DNA of 11,087 bases from Thermoplasmata archaeon (GTDB lineage Archaea; Thermoplasmatota; Thermoplasmata; Thermoplasmatales; Thermoplasmataceae). A model generated the notes under the pieces. That model was not told the DNA's origin. It did no database searches and was given only the letters and a program-made list of their open reading frames with translations. Shown piece after piece: positions 1 to 6,393 of the stretch. The position numbers were made by a program, and so were the translations under genes. How positions within the stretch are numbered: the stretch's first letter is position 1; every line of letters starts with the position of its first letter. The stretch lies in assembly GCA_021806345.1 (NCBI GenBank), contig JAJZXP010000389.1, forward strand, positions 1 through 11,087, written 5' to 3'.

Positions 1-376
1 GCAGATCCATATGATCTCTTATCCACAATTTGAACATTGGATATATTGCTGCTTCACTTGTTGGTCTCATTGCCAGGTCATCTTCAAGTGATTCCTTCCC
101 TCCTTTCGTGACCCAGAAAAGTTCTTTCTCAAAACCCTTAATATGTTCAAATTCAATCTCAAACATTCCTCTGGATATAAGGGCAGGAAACATCACCTCC
201 CGAAAATCATCCGCATAGAATCGTTCCCTTATCATTTCATCAATATTCCTCATAAGGGAGTAACCATATGGAAGCCATACATTCATTCCTTTTATTGGAT
301 ATCTTTTATCTGTGAGTTCTGCCAACTCAATTATCTCATTATACCACTGACTGAAATTTGATCTGGAGTTTTCCAT
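1..376 (-). CDS. proS: Prolyl-tRNA synthetase, archaeal/eukaryotic type, N-terminal 125 residues (cut by window edge)
   Basis: This cytoplasmic enzyme charges tRNA-Pro with proline using ATP. Reading from the ATG at 376-374, the frame is open to base 1 with no stop. The product starts MENSRSNFSQWYNEII and continues with ELTDKRYPIKGMNVWLPYG, which is the usual opening of archaeal-type class II ProRS. Further on come a motif-1-like region (residues about 46-68, RNIDEMIRERF then VMFPALI), a FEHIKGFEKELFWVTKGG stretch (77-93) and the RPTSE segment (104-108) followed by IYPMFKLWIRDHMDL. The family is usually about 470-500 aa, so roughly three quarters lies outside. The start is supported by a TATA-like box about 21-28 nt upstream, which fits a leaderless mRNA. 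Identification is by recognition of these segments; I am confident of family and strand. Confidence 0.93.
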   Translation of the reverse strand, partial: MENSRSNFSQWYNEIIELAELTDKRYPIKGMNVWLPYGYSLMRNIDEMIRERFYADDFREVMFPALISRGMFEIEFEHIKGFEKELFWVTKGGKESLEDDLAMRPTSEAAIYPMFKLWIRDHMDL

Positions 377-396
377 CGCCCTAATATTATTTATTG

Positions 397-404
397 TTAT
401 ATTA
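397..404 (-). promoter_or_regulatory. TATA-like box of proS
   Basis: On the minus strand this reads TAATATAA, 21-28 nt before the proS ATG. In archaea the TATA box lies about 25 nt before the transcription start, so the message would begin at or within a few bases of the ATG (leaderless). No Shine-Dalgarno is visible before the start, which agrees. Inferred from position and base content only. Confidence 0.5.
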
Positions 405-556
405 ACAATACTCCAAATGCTGGAAAGTTATGACTATTGCATGAAATAATAGCCTAGATACATAGCATATGATTTATCAAAGTTGATTATCATCTTTTTA
501 AAATTTGAAATAAAATAGTTTAATTGCCACAGGACAGGGGCCCTGAGGACAATCAT

Positions 557-577
557 ATGAAAAATTAAAAAAATTTT
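557..577 (-). terminator. T-rich terminator of the surface-protein gene
   Basis: Read on the minus strand, the bases at and directly after the TAA stop of the 576-2180 gene form two runs of T (six and five) separated by AA. Archaeal transcription commonly ends at such T tracts without a hairpin. A short CAGGG/CCCTG palindrome at 535-545 lies a little further downstream and may or may not contribute. Confidence 0.45.
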
Positions 578-2180
578 ATGGTTGTTTTTTCTTTCTTTGC
601 ATCATTGTGTAACCAACAATACCTGCAACTACTACAATAGCTGCAACACCTCCGCCGATCTCTATATCATTGAGAGGAAGTGGGGCAGAAGTATGATCAA
701 GCGGTATGTTTGTACCTGTTACTTCAAATGAGATATATGGAGTAACAAATTTCAAAATTACCCCTGACTTCTGGTCAATGTACATTGTAATCGCATTAGC
801 TCCGACAAGGGGATTATATGAGGTTAATTTGTCAGTAAGAACGTATCCCATAGGAGTTGAGAGTGCCACACCTGTTTGTAATTTTAAATTGGAACTGCCA
901 CTGAATGTGCCAAGAAGAGCGTATATGTCAGAAGGCAATATGCCTGCATTCAATAGATTGAGGGTACGGGGGCCTGCAAAACTCGACATTAAATTATTGT
1001 TGAAAGAGGGGGAGGTTTGTCCTGAATCGTTATAACTTGAAGTTCCATATGATTTGTGATCAAAGCTTCCGTTGAAATAAAGCATACTTGAGTAGTTGAA
1101 AAAGTAGTGGCTTGTATTTATGTCTGTAATTTTGAAAGAGCCGTTGCCATTCAAGACAACGTTATCCGAAAGTAACTCACTTATATCAACGGAAACAAAG
1201 GAATTTTTAAGTACGAATCCTGGTGTTATAACCGGAATGTGGAACTGTGTACCAACTGAGATGGGAGCTATATTTCCATAAGAATAGTTGTAAATAGTGC
1301 CCGATCCACCGTTTCCTCCAGTATAAATCGTTTTGTTTGAAAATCCTCCCTTTCCACCCATTGCAGTTACGTTGCCTGATGTGAAATTTGATCCTGCATA
1401 GGCGAGAATTATTGAACCCGCTCCTCCGCCACCAGTATAAACGTTGTATTCAGTATTATTTAAACCATTTGTACCGTTTGAACTTATATTACCGGCAATG
1501 ATCTTGTTTGCTTGGAGATACAATCCGTTACCACCACTCCCTGGACCCAGATCGAAACCAAAACTGTCAGAATAGTTGTAAAAACCATAAGATTGCCCAC
1601 TTGCACCCAAAAGATAGTAATTAAATCCCCAATGATACATTGCCTGTATTATAGTATTGTTCAGGACAGGAAATTTAGCCGTAGATCCGTTCTGCGCATG
1701 ATCTTTTGATGTCCCTATACCGCCGTGTACAAGAGTGGATGATCCTGAATAACTGGAAGTGGTATTGTTAGCTCGTGCCCCTCCTCCGGAACCTCCATAC
1801 GAAATCATGGAAAATGAAGAATAGGAACTACCTGTGAACATATGGCCTTTATTATCAAATGTACCTGTGAGATATATATTGTGTCCATCCGTATGTAAAA
1901 CACCTGAGCTATTGATAGTGAGGTTGGATGCGTACAGTGCACGGTACATATTCCCACCGATTATACCAAGCGAGTAGTCTGTGTAATAACTATTGTTTAT
2001 ATACACATTGGAAAGCGTGATATTCACACCGAGATTTATGTTGCTCACCGCAAGATCATTATTAGCAGATGTTTTATTCACAGAGCCTGTTTGCGCATTG
2101 ATACTTTGAGTACCAAGCAAAATGCCAGACAATACAAATAGCGACGCTATCATAATTATGATAACTTTTTTATTTCTCAT
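576..2180 (-). CDS. Secreted, C-terminally membrane-anchored glycine/asparagine-rich surface protein, unknown function
   Basis: I do not recognise a named family. Residues 1-30 are a clear Sec signal peptide (MRNKK, then a hydrophobic core to about residue 24, then SINAQ). Residues about 508-528 form a single membrane segment followed by MQRKKKQP, so the mature protein should stand outside the cell with a short positive tail inside. The ectodomain is rich in Gly, Ser, Asn and Tyr, with Gly-run patches (SYGGSGGGA, YTGGGGAGS, YTGGNGGSG). About 22 N-x-S/T sequons are present, which suggests heavy N-glycosylation, and I find no cysteine. The segment from about 70 to 300 (short strands such as LYASNLTINSSGVL and HNIYLTGTF alternating with Gly-rich turns) resembles beta-helix/adhesin-like surface proteins. 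A role in the cell envelope or adhesion is inference. It has its own TATA box and a T-tract terminator, so it is probably monocistronic. Confidence 0.85.
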   Translation of the reverse strand: MRNKKVIIIMIASLFVLSGILLGTQSINAQTGSVNKTSANNDLAVSNINLGVNITLSNVYINNSYYTDYSLGIIGGNMYRALYASNLTINSSGVLHTDGHNIYLTGTFDNKGHMFTGSSYSSFSMISYGGSGGGARANNTTSSYSGSSTLVHGGIGTSKDHAQNGSTAKFPVLNNTIIQAMYHWGFNYYLLGASGQSYGFYNYSDSFGFDLGPGSGGNGLYLQANKIIAGNISSNGTNGLNNTEYNVYTGGGGAGSIILAYAGSNFTSGNVTAMGGKGGFSNKTIYTGGNGGSGTIYNYSYGNIAPISVGTQFHIPVITPGFVLKNSFVSVDISELLSDNVVLNGNGSFKITDINTSHYFFNYSSMLYFNGSFDHKSYGTSSYNDSGQTSPSFNNNLMSSFAGPRTLNLLNAGILPSDIYALLGTFSGSSNLKLQTGVALSTPMGYVLTDKLTSYNPLVGANAITMYIDQKSGVILKFVTPYISFEVTGTNIPLDHTSAPLPLNDIEIGGGVAAIVVVAGIVGYTMMQRKKKQP

Positions 2181-2200
2181 AGTTGTAAATAAAAGACCAA

Positions 2201-2209
2201 TATATAAAT
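2201..2209 (-). promoter_or_regulatory. TATA box of the surface-protein gene
   Basis: On the minus strand the sequence is ATTTATATA, 21-29 nt before the ATG at 2180. It is close to the archaeal TATA consensus and its spacing implies a leaderless transcript. There is no Shine-Dalgarno before that ATG. This supports the chosen start codon. Confidence 0.6.
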
Positions 2210-2225
2210 TTTGTACCTGTATACA

Positions 2226-2633
2226 TCATCCAAAATCGCACAATTTTTTCTCAATATCTTTTTCATCTACTAAAAACATTCTTTTACCCTTAATCCTCCA
2301 TGTCAACAGCATTGATACAATATGCTGGTAGTTTTGCGATCCATTCTCTGACCTGAATGTCCTTATAATCTCCCGTATGACAACGTGTTTCCTTATGGCA
2401 TGTTCAGAAAAGTTATTGATTGATTCAATTCTGTAATATATATAAGTCACCTAAACTATGAACCAATGCAATTTCTGATCTACCCAACTGGTTACTGGAA
2501 TTCTCGTAAAGAAGGAGTTTCTTCTTCAGGGATATGTTTTCATTCCTTAGGTTCTCTATCTCAGTTATCTGTCTCTCTACGGGTTTTTCGGATACTCAAT
2601 ATAACTCTCAACACCAATCTCTCCCGGAATCAT
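2226..2633 (-). pseudogene. Internally deleted IS66-family transposase remnant
   Basis: Two parts of an IS66-type transposase lie next to each other in order. The 5' part (about 2633-2500) reads MIPGEIGVESYIEYPK, then, after a frameshift at the A/C run at 2581-2590, PVERQITEIENLRNENISLK and KKLLLYEN. This is the N-terminal coiled coil that ends in the LLLYEN block typical of archaeal IS66 proteins. The 3' part (2450-2226) contains INNFSEHAIRKHVVIREI and FRSENGSQNYQHIVSMLLTW. It matches the C-terminal IS66 pattern (NNxxE with the last acidic residue of the DDE triad, then R-P/K-x-VI-R-K, FRSExGA, and a closing helix). NNFSE is encoded by 2417-2403. The family is about 450-520 aa; here some 300 residues, including the first two catalytic Asp, are missing, and stops lie in frame around the junction (2440-2500). 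It cannot be active. I could not identify terminal inverted repeats. Confidence 0.72.
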
Positions 2634-2762
2634 GTGCTATTATTATGCAATCATCAAAATACTTTTAGGTTAGGATTTATGGCTGATTCCTCATCGACTT
2701 GACTAAAAATGTCAGGGATCGGAGCTATACAAGTACAAATATTATAATGAGATATTAAAATC

Positions 2763-2768
2763 AGGTGA
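2763..2768 (+). promoter_or_regulatory. Shine-Dalgarno AGGTGA before the leader ORF
   Basis: AGGTGA is complementary to the TCACCT at the 3' end of archaeal 16S rRNA, and stands 6 nt before the ATG at 2775. It is the best Shine-Dalgarno I saw in the window. A TATA-like ATATTATAAT lies at 2739-2748, but it is so close that a transcript starting 25 nt downstream of it would lose part of this site. An upstream start may therefore be used. Confidence 0.4.
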
Positions 2769-2774
2769 AGAGAG

Positions 2775-2882
2775 ATGAAGGCTGAAAATAAATATTCAAT
2801 AAGCATTGTGAAACGAATCGTACATTCAACGTCAATTTATTATTATCCCCTCACTAAATCACATTGTGTAATGGAGAATTGA
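2775..2882 (+). CDS. Possible 35-aa leader peptide upstream of the H+-ATPase
   Basis: This short ORF begins MKAENKYSISIVKRIVHSTS and ends in VMEN, with its TGA at 2880-2882, four bases before the ATPase ATG at 2887. It is preceded by a good Shine-Dalgarno at 6 nt spacing. The arrangement would allow translational coupling or a regulatory leader, but the peptide resembles nothing I know, and 35 codons can occur by chance. A TATA-like sequence at about 2835-2843 (TTTATTATT) could instead start an ATPase transcript inside this ORF, in which case the ORF would not be on that message. Treat as a candidate only. Confidence 0.3.
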   Translation: MKAENKYSISIVKRIVHSTSIYYYPLTKSHCVMEN

Positions 2883-2886
2883 TATA

Positions 2887-5250
2887 ATGGATAATGAATT
2901 CGAGAAACTATCCACAAAGGAGTGCTACGATAAACTCGTTTCTTCATCATCTGGTCTCACTTCTGCTGATATTCAACAAAGGATCAGGCAATATGGGAAA
3001 AATGAGGTTGTTGAGAAGAAGGAAAACAGTATCCTAAAATTTCTAAAGAAGTTCTGGGCTCCTGTACCATGGATGCTTGAAATTACTGCCATTATAACAT
3101 TTTTAATAGGTAAGGAGCTTGATACATATATCATTCTTTCCCTTCTAATATTCAACAGTTTCATCAGCTTTTTCCAGGAATCGAGGGCAAGTGATGCAGT
3201 TGAGATGCTCAGGAGCAGGGTCACTGTAAAAACGAGAGTACTCCGGAATAGATCATGGGATCAGATAACATCCACAGAACTTGTTCCTGGAGACGTTATA
3301 CATGTAAGGATGGGTGATGTGGTACCTGCTGATGTTAAGATTGAACGGGGGGAAGTTGAGGTTGATCAGTCAGCGCTCACTGGAGAATCAAACCCCGTTA
3401 GAAGAGGGATAAATGGTGAGATCTTTTCAGGCTCCATTGTGAGGAAGGGAGAGGTGACCGGACTTGTTGTTGCCACTGGAGCTAAAACGCTATTCGGGCA
3501 TACAGCAGAACTGGTTAGCAGTGCGAAATCAGAATCGCATCTTGAAAAGCTCATCCTCAGCATTGTCAGATATCTTGCAGTTATAGATGTGGTTCTTGTA
3601 ATCGGCCTTGTTGGATTCTCCTTTATCTACGATGTTCCTCTTGTTAATGCAATTCCATTCTCACTGGTAGTACTAATTGCATCCATACCTGTTGCACTAC
3701 CTGCAACATTCACGATCGCAACTGCATATGGAGCAATAGATCTTTCTAAGAAGGGTGCTCTTGTGACGAGGTTGAATGCAGTTGAGGATGCAGCATCCAT
3801 GGATTCCATATGTTTTGATAAAACTGGCACACTTACAAAAAATGAACTGACGGTACAGGAACCTGTGCTTTTTGAATCCACCAGGGAGGAAATTACAAAG
3901 TATGCCATGCTAGCATCTGATGAATCTAGCCTCGATTCCATAGATCTTGCAGTAATAAAGTTTGGAAAATCAGCAGGAATAAATCTGGAAGGGTTCAGGA
4001 TAAACGAATTCACACCCTTTGAACCTTCCACAAAAAGGACACAGGCAAAGGTTGAAACACCTGATGGAATGATCACAGTCACAAAGGGTGCATCGCAGGT
4101 CCTGGCAACCATGTGTCCTGGAATTATGATAAATGAAGTTATGGAAAGGGCAAAGGAACTTTCTCTTAGGGGATACAGGACAATTGCTGTGGCCATGAAT
4201 GATGGAAACTCCTGGAAATTCAGCGGTCTTATTCCATTGCATGATCCTCCAAGGGATGATTCCAAGGAACTCATAGGAAAACTAAAGGAAATGGGCATAG
4301 TACCCAGAATGATCACAGGTGATTCCACTCCCATTGCAGAGGAGATAGCAAAGGAGGTTGGTATAGGACAGAATGTAAGCAGGATTTCGGATGTTGTTTC
4401 TGGGAAGACAAAGGTGGAAGAATGCAATGCTTTTGCAGAGGTGTATCCAGAAGATAAGTTCTCCATTGTCAAGATCCTACAAAAAGAGGGACACATCACG
4501 GGGATGACTGGTGATGGTGTCAACGATGCTCCCGCACTGAAGCAGGCAGAGGTTGGTATAGCAGTTGCTTCAGCCACAGATATTGCCAAGGCATCAGCAA
4601 GCATAGTACTGACTCACGAAGGTTTGACAGATATAGTCAGCGCTGTTGAGGACGGAAGGAAGATCTTCCAGAGAATGCTTACTTATACACTAAACAAGAT
4701 AATAAAAACAGTACAGGTAGCAATATTCCTCACAACTTCGTTCTTCATATTCAGGTTCTTTGTCACAACACCCTTTGATGTTATACTACTACTTTTTGCA
4801 AACGATTTCGTAACAATGTCAATCGCAACCGACAATGTGAGATTCTCAAAAAATCCTGAGAGATGGAATGTTAGATCGCTGGTCGGGTCTTCCTTTAGCC
4901 TTGCAGTACTAATTGTGTTAGAATCCTTTGCTATTCTGATTATTGGAATGAGGCTTGGCCTTAACAACGATCAAATACATACATTCATATTTGACATGCT
5001 TGTCTTCTCGGGTCAGTTCACCGTTTATATGGTTAGGGAGAGAGGAAGATTCTGGAATTCAAAACCAAGCAAGTGGCTTATGTCTGCAACAGTTGCAGAT
5101 GTAATATTTATTAGCTTTATCTCATGGGCTGGAATACTGGTTACAACCGTCCCAATAATCGATATTCTTCTTGTCCTAGCTTTGACATTTGTCTCAATGG
5201 CAATAATCGACCTTGGGAAGAATTATGTATTTAGGCATTATGGTCTCTAA
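2887..5250 (+). CDS. P3A-type plasma-membrane proton-exporting ATPase
   Basis: This membrane pump couples ATP hydrolysis to H+ export through a phospho-Asp intermediate. The 787-aa product has all the P-type landmarks in order. They are two membrane helices at about 60-100; the actuator TGES loop at 165-168; IPVALP in M4 (about 267-272); the phosphorylated D311 in CFDKTGTLTKN; the nucleotide-domain KGA at 400-402; MITGD at 475-479; MTGDGVNDAPALK from 540; and then six C-terminal helices. D640 in FANDFVTMS aligns with the M6 Asp that binds the proton in plant pump AHA2 (Asp684). Absence of CPC-type and heavy-metal-binding motifs argues against metal pumps. At 787 aa it matches archaeal members (about 800 aa) and lacks the long C-terminal autoinhibitory domain of plant and fungal enzymes. 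The ATG at 2887 is favoured by GGAG at 2873-2876 and by MDNEFEKLSTKECYDKL, a normal family start. In an acidophile it would aid pH homeostasis; K+ or another cation as substrate is less likely. Confidence 0.93.
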   Translation: MDNEFEKLSTKECYDKLVSSSSGLTSADIQQRIRQYGKNEVVEKKENSILKFLKKFWAPVPWMLEITAIITFLIGKELDTYIILSLLIFNSFISFFQESRASDAVEMLRSRVTVKTRVLRNRSWDQITSTELVPGDVIHVRMGDVVPADVKIERGEVEVDQSALTGESNPVRRGINGEIFSGSIVRKGEVTGLVVATGAKTLFGHTAELVSSAKSESHLEKLILSIVRYLAVIDVVLVIGLVGFSFIYDVPLVNAIPFSLVVLIASIPVALPATFTIATAYGAIDLSKKGALVTRLNAVEDAASMDSICFDKTGTLTKNELTVQEPVLFESTREEITKYAMLASDESSLDSIDLAVIKFGKSAGINLEGFRINEFTPFEPSTKRTQAKVETPDGMITVTKGASQVLATMCPGIMINEVMERAKELSLRGYRTIAVAMNDGNSWKFSGLIPLHDPPRDDSKELIGKLKEMGIVPRMITGDSTPIAEEIAKEVGIGQNVSRISDVVSGKTKVEECNAFAEVYPEDKFSIVKILQKEGHITGMTGDGVNDAPALKQAEVGIAVASATDIAKASASIVLTHEGLTDIVSAVEDGRKIFQRMLTYTLNKIIKTVQVAIFLTTSFFIFRFFVTTPFDVILLLFANDFVTMSIATDNVRFSKNPERWNVRSLVGSSFSLAVLIVLESFAILIIGMRLGLNNDQIHTFIFDMLVFSGQFTVYMVRERGRFWNSKPSKWLMSATVADVIFISFISWAGILVTTVPIIDILLVLALTFVSMAIIDLGKNYVFRHYGL

Positions 5251-5260
5251 TTGACCTCGT

Positions 5261-5280
5261 CTCCCAGCTTTCGCAGGGAG
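5261..5280 (-). repeat. Hairpin A with GAAA tetraloop
   Basis: On the minus strand: 5-bp stem CTCCC/GGGAG, a T-T mismatch, 2-bp GC/GC stem, and loop GAAA (GNRA class). It begins 11 nt after the ATPase stop codon. It is homologous to the hairpin at 5484-5503. A secondary role as a transcription barrier for the plus-strand ATPase message is possible, but there is no T tract behind it on that strand. Confidence 0.6.
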
Positions 5281-5483
5281 CTTCCCACTTCAAAGGTTGA
5301 TGGCGGTATCTCCACGGACTTGAATTCCTTCGGCACGAAGGTACTCTATCCCTCATGCTAAGCCATATGACTTTACAGATGTATGCACGCATGTACCAAT
5401 ATGTGATCCGATCCCTTTGGACACCGTCTGACAGCGGACATCGCAACATTTTTTGAAGGATAATGAGTTTTTGTTCGCTTTCA

Positions 5484-5503
5484 TCCCCATCTTGCGAAGG
5501 GGA
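5484..5503 (-). repeat. Hairpin B with GCAA tetraloop
   Basis: On the minus strand: 5-bp stem TCCCC/GGGGA, a T-T mismatch, 2-bp TC/GA stem, and loop GCAA (GNRA class). It has the same architecture as hairpin A. The bases beside it form the perfect palindrome GGGAATTCCC (5500-5509), so an alternative fold is possible; copy A has the matching but imperfect GGGAGCTTCCC at 5276-5286. Confidence 0.6.
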
Positions 5504-5525
5504 ATTCCCGCTCACAAGAGTTAAG

Positions 5526-6270
5526 AATAACCAGAAACTGTATGAACATATCGCAAACTCATTTTAATTTTCTGTGTATGGGTCGTTATGTATTCATCTG
5601 AGTCTTTTTTAGATGTTGAATTTACCTTTGGTGACATATTTCAAGAATTCTTTAAATTAAAGCTCATTATGAGAAGTTCCGCATATTTTAAACAAATTTT
5701 TTATCATATTTACACCCAAAAACAAAATAAGTTTTAAACTGCAAAATCCAGTGAATACTCATCATACTATGTATTATCTCAATGTTAGTGTTGAAGAAGG
5801 AATCAATAATTTTTCATCAATAAACTACATCGCCGTAAAGGTCGGTGTTGTTAAATATAATTAGATACCAAAAGCCAGAAACATAGGTTCAAAACTCTTC
5901 AACGCACGTTCTGTAAAGCTCCCAAAAACAATCTCATACACCATTATTGAGGTGGCCACGAGGAAGGCATTGTAACTTAAAAAAATAGATAGAAAAACAC
6001 GGTATTTCTGTGTGAATGTTTTTCAATAATTTTATGAATTACGTAAAAATCATTAACTGTTAGTTATTGAGTTCTGGGTTTTTACATTATATCTTACCTT
6101 GGCAGCTATAGAGCACACTTTATCAACAATTGTTTTGTTCCTATTTTCATACTTTAACAGGATTTTTTTCTTCTTACCAATTTTTATAACGGCGTGTTGA
6201 AAGATATATCTAAAAAATAATTGTCTGAACAATAAATTGGGACTAATGAAAAAAACAGCCATTACTAAGT
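5526..6270. other. AT-rich stretch of 745 bp without a convincing gene
   Basis: Very AT-rich sequence between the TnpB-type remnant and the complete IS. It holds a 49-codon ORF at 5588-5737 (+, starts MYSSESFLDVEF) and an amber-interrupted frame at 5769-5975 (+). It also holds a 53-residue stop-to-stop frame on the minus strand (about 5861-6022, ending SFEPMFLAFGI) with hydrophobic content. I cannot show that any of them is translated. No tRNA, CRISPR or clear promoter/terminator pair was seen. The stretch is best read as decayed accessory DNA around insertion sites. Confidence 0.5.
5769..5975 (+). pseudogene. Possible decayed coding fragment interrupted by one TAG
   Basis: From ATG 5769 the frame reads MYYLNVSVEEGINNFSSINY, then IAVKVGVVKYN, then an in-frame TAG at 5862-5864. 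It continues without further stops through IPKARNIGSKLFNARSVKLP and KTISYTIIEVATRKAL to TAA at 5973-5975. The amino-acid mix looks protein-like on both sides of the TAG, which would fit a gene broken by a single nonsense change. I do not recognise a family, and the opposite strand is also open over part of it, so chance is a serious alternative. Confidence 0.22.
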
Positions 6271-6280
6271 CGTAAAAATA

Positions 6281-6305
6281 CATATTTACCCTATCTTTTC
6301 CCAGT
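6281..6305 (+). repeat. Left terminal inverted repeat of the IS
   Basis: Matches the reverse complement of 7905-7929 over about 25 bases with a 2-base gap and a few mismatches; the best block is CCTATCTTT. Confidence 0.6.
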
Positions 6306-6363
6306 GTTAACACTACATACTTCCCTAAATAAGCTGTTTTAAATGATGTGCAAACAAAAAGAT

Positions 6364-6371
6364 TCTTATAG
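6364..6371 (+). promoter_or_regulatory. Candidate TATA element of the transposase gene
   Basis: TCTTATAG lies 23-30 nt before the ATG at 6394, the spacing expected for a leaderless archaeal message. It is a weak match, and there is no Shine-Dalgarno before the ATG. Confidence 0.3.
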
Positions 6372-6393
6372 TTAGTAGTGTTATTATCATTAC

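Larger units (their letters stand above)
5251..5520 (-). mobile_element. IS200/IS605-type (TnpB) end or remnant with paired hairpins
   Basis: The minus strand carries two copies, about 223 bp apart, of the kind of hairpin found at the 3' end of tnpB genes. At 5291-5251 the reading ...GAAGCTCCC, hairpin, GGGAG, then ACGAGGTCAA matches the look of archaeal tnpB right ends, where the hairpin encodes the protein's last residues and is followed by a terminal GGTCA-like tip. One frame just before it reads VPKEFKSVEIPPSTFEVGSS and then LRKLGDEVN and stop, which looks like a TnpB C-terminus; another gives PLKWEAPCESWE. No frame is intact upstream, and no zinc finger or RuvC motif can be read with certainty, so this is a remnant or a short non-autonomous derivative. 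A 6-bp stem (CCTTCG/CGAAGG, 5327-5341) lies between the copies. Assignment rests on my recall of such ends, not on a search. Confidence 0.45.

Noticed and set aside
30..361. Two small plus-strand frames at the left edge
   Set aside because: Antisense to proS, whose reading is unmistakable.
535..545. CAGGG-G-CCCTG palindrome as a regulator site
   Set aside because: Short, single copy, with a one-base centre; it is downstream of the surface-protein gene and not near a promoter.
3627..4604. 325-codon open frame on the minus strand
   Set aside because: It lies wholly inside the P-type ATPase gene, which has all its catalytic motifs; the reverse frame has no recognisable domain.
5231..5515. 94-codon minus-strand frame as an intact gene
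   Set aside because: It crosses both hairpins and enters the ATPase 3' end; its content fits a frameshifted TnpB-type remnant better than a working protein.
5862..5864. Amber codon read as pyrrolysine
   Set aside because: No pyrrolysine genes or methylamine methyltransferase features are visible, and the frame itself is not established as coding.
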